Positions 16,593 to 24,272 of a stretch of 32,402 nt of DNA are shown in pieces. Numbering within the stretch: position 1 is the stretch's first letter; each line of letters opens with the position of its first letter. The notes under the pieces were generated by a model. It did no database searches and had not been told where the DNA came from. It worked only from the letters and a program-made list of their open reading frames with translations. Origin of the DNA: an uncultured Flammeovirgaceae bacterium (GTDB taxonomy: Bacteria; Bacteroidota; Bacteroidia; Cytophagales; Cyclobacteriaceae); NCBI GenBank assembly GCA_937884755.1, contig CAKZYJ010000460.1, positions 1-32,402 on the forward strand. Reading direction: 5' to 3'. The translations under genes and the position numbers were made by a program.

Positions 16593-18632
16593 TTACTCAT
16601 CAATCACAACAATTGAGTGAATCTTCAATTCTGGAATTGTCACTTGTGTTATATCTTTCTCATAAGCGAAATCTAGCGGGATATTTTCGGGCTGCAACAT
16701 CATCTTTTGAGGGCAATTGGGAGTGCGGATGGAAACGGTCAATGGGCCAATCGAGGGTATTTCGTCCAGAACGTATACATCTTCATTGGCATGCTCACCC
16801 GAGGTATTTACCAGATTGATGAGCAACTGCTCATTCTTGCGGTTAACCGCTACATGTACTTTCCTGCTACCTTCTACTGCAACCATCGGCTCGGAAAACA
16901 ACTCAGCGACCAATCCACTTAAAAAATCGCGGTACACCGGAGTTTTACGGTTCAGGTAAACTTCACCCAAATTAGCGTACACGCCGGCCACTTTTCCCTC
17001 ACCGTAATTAGCAATTGAGGCAATTACCGATTGTTCATCAAAACGATCGTCCATCAGCGTATAAAGCGTACCGAATGATTCGGCTTCTTCTTGCAAAGTA
17101 GCCGGGCGATAAATGGTTCTAAGTCCTGCCAAATGATTATTGTAACCTAACTGACGCACCTGATCTACTACCGCATCAGCCAGATTAATTTCCAGTATAT
17201 CCTGAAAATTATCCACAGCTTTAGCGCCTATTACCAACAGGTTACCTCCGCTGCTTACGTATTGTTTGAGTTCATCAATGAACTGCGGTTCCAAATACTC
17301 CCATTCCGGAATCACAATTAGTGGGTACTGGTTCATATTTCCCTGTAGATGATGCTCGCGAAGAACTTCTACGCATTGCTGTCCATCCAGCAGGGCGTAC
17401 AAAATCCCTTGAGAAGGTACTAACTCATTGTTCCAGGGGCTATAAATATTATTAGTTTTGGCCTTATAACCAGCATTTGAATAGAGCAGAGCTATTTGGG
17501 GGACTGGCTTAGCTTTATGGGTATACTGCTGACGAGCTCGGCAGAACTCGGCTACTTCCTGCATAATCGGAACAGTCCAGGGCTGGATGGATGCATCGCG
17601 GTTCTGCTTGAAGTAGACCTGAAAACCACCGCCCATTGCTAGCACCTGAGCAGCTTCCTGTTGCAATTGCAAAGCAGTTTTGGTCGAGTTGCCTAGTTCT
17701 CGTCCCCAGGCAAAGCTCCAGGCCATGATATCCCAGGGCTTCCCTTGTGGGGCCAGACAGCGAGACTCAAAAGCGGCACGATATACCGCATTAGCGGGAG
17801 TAAGATCGCCTGAAAGATAATCTACGTTGGTATTCACCGCTTCGGGCATAAAGGAAGAGTACGCCCAGTTGCTAGTTACCTGAAAATCAGAGTTGTAAGC
17901 GTGAATAGCATCTACGTAGTGTGCCAGATACTTCAGAAAGCCTTGTCGATTGAATTCCAGAAAGTCCGAATAATGGGCATCGGCAGGTGACTGGGGAACT
18001 GTACTCAAGCCCGATTCTTCTAAAAAGGGATTGGTAAGTAACTGATTATAATCGGGTTGGAGCCCCCAGCATTCGCCGTCTACCCAGGCTCCGTCAATAT
18101 TGTACCTGCTGCTTAACTCCTTTAGTTGCGGAATCAGCAATTCATCCACATAGGGACTGTATACCGATAGGCCACCCCGACTGTTTGGCTGCCCAGCTTC
18201 ATCCAAACTGGCCCACTGAGGATGAGAAGATACTACCTGTCGATCAATCACACCAGAGTAGTGCACGTACAAACCAACTCCCCGGCGAGCTGTAACCCCC
18301 CGAATTAACATCAGTGGATCTTGCGTGAAACTTGCAACATGCGTGCCTATTTCTGTCTCAGTCGGATAGCTGGTAATGCCCGGATGACCTTTGCAATCAA
18401 CCTGGATAAAGTCGGGCTGCACTGCTACCAGCATACTATCAATCATTTCCTCTGTCAGGGTTTCTCCTACGTCCTGGTCAGTGGTTCGGGCGTGGAAGTC
18501 GAAGTGTAGGCCGAAGAAGCTTTCTGAGCGCCGAAGTCTTTCAGGATAGTCAGTTGAGTCTTGAGCTTGAATTTGAGTACTAAGCAGTAAACAAAGCGGA
18601 AGAATCAGGACTTTATTAATCAGTTTTTCCAT
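16593..18632 (-). CDS. Secreted glycoside-hydrolase-like protein (TIM barrel plus GATase-like domain)
   Basis: Protein of 679 aa with a signal peptide ending near QIQAQ (about residue 24). The N-terminal region (about 35-370) looks like a (beta/alpha)8 barrel of the 'hypothetical glycosyl hydrolase 6' type: GLHFDFHA (41-48), DFIQVDCKGHPG (74-85), GVGLYVHYSGV (118-128) and NIDGAWVDGECW (178-189), whose Asp185 and Glu187 are candidate catalytic acids. Residues about 385-490 (ALLYSNAGYKAK, LIVIPEWEYLEPQFIDELKQYV) resemble the GATase-like trimerisation domain of GH42 beta-galactosidases. A C-terminal beta domain follows. Substrate unknown; an exported polysaccharide or glycoside hydrolase is likely. 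No neighbouring SusC/D pair. Confidence 0.75.
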   Translation of the reverse strand: MEKLINKVLILPLCLLLSTQIQAQDSTDYPERLRRSESFFGLHFDFHARTTDQDVGETLTEEMIDSMLVAVQPDFIQVDCKGHPGITSYPTETEIGTHVASFTQDPLMLIRGVTARRGVGLYVHYSGVIDRQVVSSHPQWASLDEAGQPNSRGGLSVYSPYVDELLIPQLKELSSRYNIDGAWVDGECWGLQPDYNQLLTNPFLEESGLSTVPQSPADAHYSDFLEFNRQGFLKYLAHYVDAIHAYNSDFQVTSNWAYSSFMPEAVNTNVDYLSGDLTPANAVYRAAFESRCLAPQGKPWDIMAWSFAWGRELGNSTKTALQLQQEAAQVLAMGGGFQVYFKQNRDASIQPWTVPIMQEVAEFCRARQQYTHKAKPVPQIALLYSNAGYKAKTNNIYSPWNNELVPSQGILYALLDGQQCVEVLREHHLQGNMNQYPLIVIPEWEYLEPQFIDELKQYVSSGGNLLVIGAKAVDNFQDILEINLADAVVDQVRQLGYNNHLAGLRTIYRPATLQEEAESFGTLYTLMDDRFDEQSVIASIANYGEGKVAGVYANLGEVYLNRKTPVYRDFLSGLVAELFSEPMVAVEGSRKVHVAVNRKNEQLLINLVNTSGEHANEDVYVLDEIPSIGPLTVSIRTPNCPQKMMLQPENIPLDFAYEKDITQVTIPELKIHSIVVIDE

Positions 18633-18718
18633 CGTTAAGCAAAGTAGATTGCTGCTTTAGTAAAAAAAGAAATTTACTGCACATTGGCAATCACCATATT
18701 AAGGAAACAGCTGGTTAC

Positions 18719-19219
18719 ATGAAAATAGGATTACTATCAGATACACACAATTACCTTGACCCCCAGATTTTTGATTACTTTGCTGATTGTGATGAACTAT
18801 GGCACGCCGGCGATATTGGTTCAGTAGGACTGCTAACTGAACTGCAAACTTTTAAACCTACGCAGGCTGTTTTTGGAAATATAGATAGTGAAGAAGTACG
18901 AAAATTGCTGCCGATGGACTGTTGGATAGAACGAGAAGGAGTCTGTATCTGGATGACCCATATCGGCGGTTATCCACCGAAGTATAATCCTAGGGTGCGA
19001 AAAAATCTGTCAGAACGTTCGGCAGATTTGTTCGTATGCGGGCATTCCCATATTTTGAAAGTGATAAAAGACGAACAGCGTAACAATATGCTTTGTCTGA
19101 ATCCGGGAGCGGCTGGTCGCCAGGGATTTCATCAGATGCGGACCATACTACGGTTTCAACTAAACAATGGCATCGTTAGTCAGTTAGAAGCCATTGAACT
19201 AGGCACTAAGTCAAACTAA
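18719..19219 (+). CDS. yfcE: YfcE-type metallophosphoesterase
   Basis: Calcineurin-like phosphodiesterase of 166 aa. The complete dimetal site is visible: Asp8 and His10 in LLSDTHNY, Asp32 in HAGDIG, Asn54 in FGNID, His81 in THIGG, and His109 and His111 in CGHSH. YfcE/MJ0936-type enzymes hydrolyse phosphodiesters with broad specificity; the natural substrate is unknown. AAGGAA at about 18701 is a possible ribosome binding site. Only 6 nt separate it from the downstream UMP kinase gene, so they form an operon. Confidence 0.88.
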   Translation: MKIGLLSDTHNYLDPQIFDYFADCDELWHAGDIGSVGLLTELQTFKPTQAVFGNIDSEEVRKLLPMDCWIEREGVCIWMTHIGGYPPKYNPRVRKNLSERSADLFVCGHSHILKVIKDEQRNNMLCLNPGAAGRQGFHQMRTILRFQLNNGIVSQLEAIELGTKSN

Positions 19220-19225
19220 CCAAAC

Positions 19226-19906
19226 ATGGCACTTTATGTACTTTCTCTGGGTGGGTCAATTGTGGTTCCAGGCGCTATTGATACCGACTATCTAAAAGAA
19301 TTTAAGCAGTTTATTGATCGTCGGATTGACCAAGGGGATCGTTTTATTTTGACCGTGGGCGGGGGTAAAACGGCTCGTAACTACCAGACCGCCGCTGAAC
19401 AAGTGAGTGGGGTAGATGACGAAGAACGCGATTGGTTGGGTATTCACGCCACCCGACTCAATGCTCATTTGCTACGAACCATCTTTAAAGGAAAAGCCCA
19501 TCCGCTTATTGCCAAAGATTTTGACGAGCCTCTACCTGATTTCTCTGAACCTATTCTGGTGGGAGCCGGCTGGAAACCCGGTTGGAGTACCGACTACATA
19601 GCTGTATTACTAGCCAAAAGGTACCAAGCCCGTTCGGTGCTAAACCTCTCCAATATTGACTACGTGTATGCCGAAGACCCGCGGGAAAATCCGGAAGCCC
19701 AGCGTTATGAAGAACTTCGCTGGGCTGAGTTTCGCCAAATAGTAGGGGATGAATGGTCGCCTGGCTTGTCAGCCCCCTTTGACCCAATTGCCAGCCAGCG
19801 GGCTGAGTCATTGGAATTGGAAGTAGTAATTTTGAACGGACGGAAGATAGCAAATATGGAGGCTTTTCTTCGAGGGGGCAAATTTGCCGGTACTACCATC
19901 CGATAG
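19226..19906 (+). CDS. pyrH: UMP kinase, archaeal-type (amino acid kinase family)
   Basis: Amino acid kinase fold protein of 226 aa. Motifs are SLGGSIV (7-13), VGGGKTARNY (44-53), GIHATRLNAHLL (72-83), GWKPGWSTD (115-123), LSNIDYVYAEDPREN (141-155) and the late WSPGLSAPFDP. These match the archaeal/spirochaete type of UMP kinase more closely than the usual bacterial PyrH. It would phosphorylate UMP to UDP in pyrimidine synthesis. Whether it is the only UMP kinase of the cell or a paralogue with another substrate cannot be seen here. It is co-transcribed with the YfcE-type gene. Confidence 0.8.
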   Translation: MALYVLSLGGSIVVPGAIDTDYLKEFKQFIDRRIDQGDRFILTVGGGKTARNYQTAAEQVSGVDDEERDWLGIHATRLNAHLLRTIFKGKAHPLIAKDFDEPLPDFSEPILVGAGWKPGWSTDYIAVLLAKRYQARSVLNLSNIDYVYAEDPRENPEAQRYEELRWAEFRQIVGDEWSPGLSAPFDPIASQRAESLELEVVILNGRKIANMEAFLRGGKFAGTTIR

Positions 19907-20021
19907 CCGATTGTATAGCTGCCAATTGCCTGGCTTTTTTGTCGGTTAGGGGTTGTAGATTCCTGGGTCAAAGCAAGATCGTAAATCCTGGCGGACGATC
20001 ATCGCCTCGATGGGGTAGAAA

Positions 20022-20048
20022 TAAAAAAGCACACTCAGGGTGTGCTTT
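20022..20048 (-). terminator. Strong rho-independent terminator of the charged small-protein gene
   Basis: On the minus strand a perfect 9-bp stem AAAGCACAC/GTGTGCTTT (20048-20040 with 20034-20026) has a 5-nt loop and runs into six Ts. It lies 24 nt after the stop of the gene at 20072-20500. Confidence 0.85.
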
Positions 20049-20071
20049 CAATAGGAATAGTAAAAAGGTAT

Positions 20072-20500
20072 TTATTCTTTTTCTTCGGAGTCTTCTCCTT
20101 CAATTTTTTCTTCAACCGCTTCAGCATCTTCCTGAGGGGCTTTTGCTGGCTCTTTCAATTCAGCTTGTGGCTCTTCAGCCTGAGGCTCGTCGGCTTCAGT
20201 TTCAACAGCTACTTCAGAAGCCTCTGCTTTAGTTTCTTCCTGCGCAACTTCGGCGGTTACTGCTTTAACCTCTTCCGGAGTGGTCTCAGTAGCTTTTGCT
20301 TTAGGTGCTTCTTCTTTTTCTTTCTTTGTGGCTTTCTTAGCAGAAGGTTTACCTGATTTTTTAGCAAATTCCTCCTTGATGGCTTCAATGTCCACATTCT
20401 TCATGGGAGGCTGCTTGGTTAGCTCTTTAATGCGCTCTTTACGAGCTTTGGCACGAGCTTTATTTCGTAATCCTTTTCGTTCTAAACGGGTAACTGCCAT
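20072..20500 (-). CDS. Small charged protein with basic head and acidic Ala/Glu-rich tail
   Basis: Protein of 142 aa with no signal peptide or membrane segment. The first ~55 residues are basic (MAVTRLERKGLRNKARAKAR) and include KNVDIEAIKEEFAKKSGK. The rest is a low-complexity Lys/Glu/Ala/Pro tail with near repeats such as EPQAE and EEPQAE. The N-terminus resembles a short conserved Bacteroidota protein of unknown function; the tail length probably varies between species. The basic head suggests nucleic-acid or ribosome binding, but this is inference. It is monocistronic with a strong terminator, and TAAATTCG (minus strand, 20542-20535) is a weak -7 candidate. Confidence 0.75.
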   Translation of the reverse strand: MAVTRLERKGLRNKARAKARKERIKELTKQPPMKNVDIEAIKEEFAKKSGKPSAKKATKKEKEEAPKAKATETTPEEVKAVTAEVAQEETKAEASEVAVETEADEPQAEEPQAELKEPAKAPQEDAEAVEEKIEGEDSEEKE

Positions 20501-20565
20501 ATCAATAGTATTTCTTGGTTCTAAAAATGAGGTGCGAATTTACTAAAAACCGCAGAAAATAAAAA

Positions 20566-20735
20566 AGTGTTCAGGTTTTAATGTGTTTAGGTATTCATGT
20601 TACCTGATTCATAGTCCAGCGTTCTGGGTTCAGAAGTTACAAGTTTTACGTTTGGAAGTTCACAGTTTAGCACTTTGGGGTTTGAGTTTAGACTTCTTGT
20701 TGCTATCTCATAAACACCTGAATACCTGACCACTA
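20566..20735. repeat. Degenerate intergenic repeats, partly inverted
   Basis: GTGTTTAGGTATTCA (20583-20597) at one end and AAACACCTGAATACCTGA (20712-20729) at the other are inverted copies of the same AGGTATTC/AGGTGTTT words. Between them lie 'AGAAGTTAC / GGAAGTTCAC / TAGTCCAG' words like those in other gaps. No ORF and no promoter beyond the weak element at 20535-20542. Confidence 0.5.
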
Positions 20736-20740
20736 CCACA

Positions 20741-21739
20741 CTACTCTATTACAACAGTATCAATATCGGCACTGTAGCCTGCAAAAATACCGTACCCGCC
20801 CTCAACATTATTAAAAACGGGTACAGGTTCAGCAAATGGGTTATCCTGATTTTCCCGCTGAAGGTCTACCGAAAGGATATAACGATACTGGGCTTCACTA
20901 AGCGTACGCAGGGTAATGAAATATTCTGATTCTTCTTCTGGTACGAAACCAAAAAATTGGTCTAACCTAAAATTAAATGTGTACAGCTGACCGTTAAATA
21001 TCTCGTCAGAAAACATGAAGGCTCCACTCGTGAATGCTTCCTCTTCACCCTCGAAGAAATCGTTGTTATCGTCTACTATGGGGTCGTTACTAACTAAAGG
21101 AACAGGCGCTAAAATGCGGAAGGTGTCAGTGATGATAAAGTTACCATCATCGTCCTCCTTGAAACTAAAGCTAGTTCGGTAGCGCTGCACCAACACTTCA
21201 TAGAAGTTTTCTTCGCCGCCCGGGTCATCAATACCCAGCCACACCTGATTGAGTGATGGTCTCTCCACGAGGGTAACATTACCAGTACTATCAAATTCCT
21301 CGAAGACAGCGGGGATAGTATCGTAGCGTAGGTTCGCAATGGGAGTGGGCGGGGCAATGAGGGTGGTAGCTTCCACTGGATCAAATCCTGATTTGCTCAC
21401 TCGTAATGTATATTCTCGCCCTGCAGAAGGCACAAAGTCAGTGGCGTAGGGCCCAGAAGGCGTGGTGATGATATCACTGTTAATGGGAAACTCCTCTAAA
21501 GTAGCTACGATCTGTCCATCTTCTAGTAATACTACCTCAGCATCAAACACTTCGCGCAGGGGTTCGTTGCTATGAACAAATTTGCTCTGGCTTTCCTCGG
21601 CTGATACTGGTGCATCAATCCCTTTGAAAGAGTTCACTTCCAGTCGAGAGTCTTCTTTTGGAATATCCACGTCAACTATGGTTTCGCAGGCACTAAACCC
21701 GAGTAGTACCAGCCAGAAAAGATATATTATATGCTTCAT
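20741..21739 (-). CDS. DUF4249 family outer-membrane-associated lipoprotein
   Basis: Protein of 332 aa with a lipoprotein signal (FSACET, Cys18). The sequence CETIVDVDIP followed by a beta-rich region (LEDGQIVATL, REYTLRVSKSGFDPVEATTLIAPPTPI) is typical of DUF4249 proteins of Bacteroidota. These almost always sit directly downstream of a TonB-dependent receptor, as here (5-nt gap), and probably act as a surface or periplasmic partner of that receptor. The ligand is unknown. The long acidic loop (about 190-245, SFKEDDDGNF and VDDNNDFFEGEEE) stands out and could bind cations, but that is speculative. Confidence 0.85.
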   Translation of the reverse strand: MKHIIYLFWLVLLGFSACETIVDVDIPKEDSRLEVNSFKGIDAPVSAEESQSKFVHSNEPLREVFDAEVVLLEDGQIVATLEEFPINSDIITTPSGPYATDFVPSAGREYTLRVSKSGFDPVEATTLIAPPTPIANLRYDTIPAVFEEFDSTGNVTLVERPSLNQVWLGIDDPGGEENFYEVLVQRYRTSFSFKEDDDGNFIITDTFRILAPVPLVSNDPIVDDNNDFFEGEEEAFTSGAFMFSDEIFNGQLYTFNFRLDQFFGFVPEEESEYFITLRTLSEAQYRYILSVDLQRENQDNPFAEPVPVFNNVEGGYGIFAGYSADIDTVVIE

Positions 21740-21744
21740 GTTGA

Positions 21745-24120
21745 TCAGAAATTAAAGCGATAGCTAATGGAAGGAATAATAGGGAACAAGCTTACCTGTC
21801 TGAACTGACTCTCCCGACTAGGGTCTGAGCTTTCGTCTAGGTACAGATAGAACGGGTTGCGCCGACTGTACGCATTGTATACTCCCAGTACCCAAGCTCG
21901 TTCACCCCAACGGGTTTGCTTACGGAACGTGATACTGGCATCTAGCCGATGGAAAGCCCGCATCCGGTAACCATTGCGTTCGCCGTAGTTATAAATCCCA
22001 CTTCCGAAAAACGAACTACCGATGCCACCGTAAATTGCGGTGGGTAAAGTAATGGCGTTGCCACTGCCGAACACCCAGGTAGCCGACAGGTCTACTCGCT
22101 TACGCCACTGGTGAACTACGGCAATTCCCAAGTCGTGACGACGATCATACTTGTAAGGAAAACGCTGACCAAAGTTAAGTTCGTCAAACTGCCGATCGGT
22201 CCAGGATAGTGTATAACCTAACCAACCGGTGGTGCGTCCTTGTTTTTTCTGAATGAGTAGTTCAGCTCCGTAGCTGCGCCCATCGCCTACGGCTACTTTG
22301 TTCTGCCAGTCTTCGTTTACATCAATAAAACTCGCTCCTTCGCGGTATTCAATCAGGTTACGCATATCTTTATAGTAGCCCTCAAGGCTAATCTCATAGC
22401 CCGATTTCCAGTTATACGCCCCGCCCAAAGCCCACTGCTGAGCGGTCTGAGGACGTACCCGATCAGTAGCGGGAACCCACAAATCAGTCGGGAGACCAAT
22501 GCCCGAGTTGGTTAATAAATGAATGAACTGAGCCATCTGCACGTAAGAGGCTTTGAGCGAAAGTTGCTCATTTAGTAGATAACGTCCAGCAATACGCGGT
22601 TGAATGGAGGTGTAAAACTTATCGTTAACCTGGAAACCAGAAAAGTGTAGTCCGATATTAAATTTGAGACGACGACCCAGCTCAATGTCATCTTCGGCAT
22701 ACGCCGCAAACTCTATTGCTTCAGTTTCCTGTGATCCTAATGTAGTATTGATATTCTCATTACTAGTTTCATCATCGTACCGAACATTGAGTGCCCCCGG
22801 ATTGAATGTATGCCGGATGGCACTCACCCCGAAGCGAACGTAGTGCTGAGGCGAAGGGATATAGTCAAAATCAATTTTGGCGGCAAAATCTTCTATGCCC
22901 GATAGGTACCGAGCTAGCCCTTGATCAACGAGTACGCCGTTTCCAGAATCGTTCAGGTATTCGTAACGGTATTCGTTATTAATGTCGAAGCGATAACGGC
23001 TGTAAGTAAGTGTGGTGTTGCTGAATAGCTTGGGGGTAAACATATGATTCCAGCGTAGGGCTGATGTGATATTTCCCCACTCCAAGCCGGATTCGTCTTC
23101 ATCCTCAAGTGTAACTCCGCTAAAGGTGTCTTCGTACTTGTAACGGGCGTAGAAACGATCATCTCCCAAGTAAGCACTCAGATAGAGCCGATCACAGTCA
23201 GAAAATTTGTGATTCACTTTGGCATTAAGGTCGTAAAAATAGTAGCCCACTGTCTCTTCTCCATCAGTCTGAGATCTGATGAGCGGGCGGGCTAGTACAT
23301 CAATCCAGGTGCGCCGCCCCGAAATAATAAACGAGGTTTTATCTTTTACAATCGGGCCTTCCAAAGTTAATTTTCCAGCGATGATACCGAGTGATCCCTC
23401 GCCGTGAAACTCCTTCATATTTCCCTCCTTCATACTGATATCAATCACCGATGAAAGTCTGCCGCCGTAACGTGCGGGGAAACCGCCTTTGATTAAATTC
23501 ACATTATTGATAGCATCAGCATTAAATACGGAGAAAAAGCCGAACAAGTGAGAAGCATTGTAGACCGGAACACCATCGAGCAAGATGAGATTCTGATCAG
23601 GACCACCGCCGCGCACGTAAAGACCACTTGTCCCTTCGTTACCCGACTGTACTCCGGGAAGTAACTGCAAGGTTTTCAACACATCAACCTCTCCCAGGAA
23701 TGCCGGGAGACTTTTAATCTGCTCAACCGGTACGGAAATACTGCTCATTTGCGTCACTTCCTGAATCTTATCTGCTTCAGTTGCTGAAATCACGATCTCA
23801 TCCAACAGAGCACTCTCGCTGAGTTCGATGTTGATGACCGTATCTTGCGTGAGTTGCAAACGAGCCGCTTGCGGTTGGTAGCCTACGTAGGAGTAGACCA
23901 GATTCATACTGTCTTTTGGTAGCGTGAGACTGTAGAAGCCGTACGTGTTACTACTGGTGCCACTAGAAGACTTCAAGTCAAAGATGTTGGCACCGATCAG
24001 CACTTCACCGTTGGTGGCATCTTTAATATAGCCACTAACTGTGTATTTTTGCGCAAGAACAGAAGAGGAGATGCCCAGTAGAGTTGATATGGGCAACAAT
24101 GCGAGTAAAATTTTTCTCAT
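21745..24120 (-). CDS. TonB-dependent outer-membrane receptor with carboxypeptidase-regulatory-like domain
   Basis: Outer-membrane protein of 791 aa. Signal peptide to about LAQ (residue 24); CarboxypepD_reg-like domain (about 25-110, YTVSGYIKDATNGEVLIGANI); plug domain (about 120-230, DVLKTLQLLPGVQSGNEG, GLYVRGGGPDQNLILLDGVPVY); then a beta barrel ending in the terminal aromatic SYRFNF required for BAM insertion. It ends at TGA. It imports an unknown ligand using TonB/ExbBD energy. Co-occurrence with DUF4249 rather than SusD separates it from glycan SusC/D systems. No regulator or sigma/anti-sigma pair is adjacent. Confidence 0.92.
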   Translation of the reverse strand: MRKILLALLPISTLLGISSSVLAQKYTVSGYIKDATNGEVLIGANIFDLKSSSGTSSNTYGFYSLTLPKDSMNLVYSYVGYQPQAARLQLTQDTVINIELSESALLDEIVISATEADKIQEVTQMSSISVPVEQIKSLPAFLGEVDVLKTLQLLPGVQSGNEGTSGLYVRGGGPDQNLILLDGVPVYNASHLFGFFSVFNADAINNVNLIKGGFPARYGGRLSSVIDISMKEGNMKEFHGEGSLGIIAGKLTLEGPIVKDKTSFIISGRRTWIDVLARPLIRSQTDGEETVGYYFYDLNAKVNHKFSDCDRLYLSAYLGDDRFYARYKYEDTFSGVTLEDEDESGLEWGNITSALRWNHMFTPKLFSNTTLTYSRYRFDINNEYRYEYLNDSGNGVLVDQGLARYLSGIEDFAAKIDFDYIPSPQHYVRFGVSAIRHTFNPGALNVRYDDETSNENINTTLGSQETEAIEFAAYAEDDIELGRRLKFNIGLHFSGFQVNDKFYTSIQPRIAGRYLLNEQLSLKASYVQMAQFIHLLTNSGIGLPTDLWVPATDRVRPQTAQQWALGGAYNWKSGYEISLEGYYKDMRNLIEYREGASFIDVNEDWQNKVAVGDGRSYGAELLIQKKQGRTTGWLGYTLSWTDRQFDELNFGQRFPYKYDRRHDLGIAVVHQWRKRVDLSATWVFGSGNAITLPTAIYGGIGSSFFGSGIYNYGERNGYRMRAFHRLDASITFRKQTRWGERAWVLGVYNAYSRRNPFYLYLDESSDPSRESQFRQVSLFPIIPSISYRFNF

Positions 24121-24222
24121 ATAGAATCAATAGTGTTTGACAATGACCAAGGGAAAGACAATAACTATGCATAAAACGGTTGGAATAGTGACTTATTAAA
24201 GCAAAAAAATTAGGGAATGATT

Positions 24223-24254
24223 TTTGGCATAAATCGTTGAAACATCTAAGTTCA
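24223..24254 (+). promoter_or_regulatory. Possible promoter of the Ig-like repeat protein/hisS pair
   Basis: TTTG (24223-24226), 20 nt, then TAAGTTCA (24247-24254), close to TAnnTTTG. It is 18 nt before the ATG at 24273. Confidence 0.35.
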
Positions 24255-24272
24255 AGCGAACGAAAGTTTGAT

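Noticed and set aside
16613-16959. Three overlapping plus-strand ORFs inside the glycoside-hydrolase gene
   Set aside because: They are shadows of a 679-aa minus-strand gene with a signal peptide and domain structure.
20042-20356. Phe-rich plus-strand ORF antisense to the charged small protein
   Set aside because: Its Phe/Leu-rich composition is the mirror of the Lys/Glu-rich minus-strand gene; no start context or similarity supports it.
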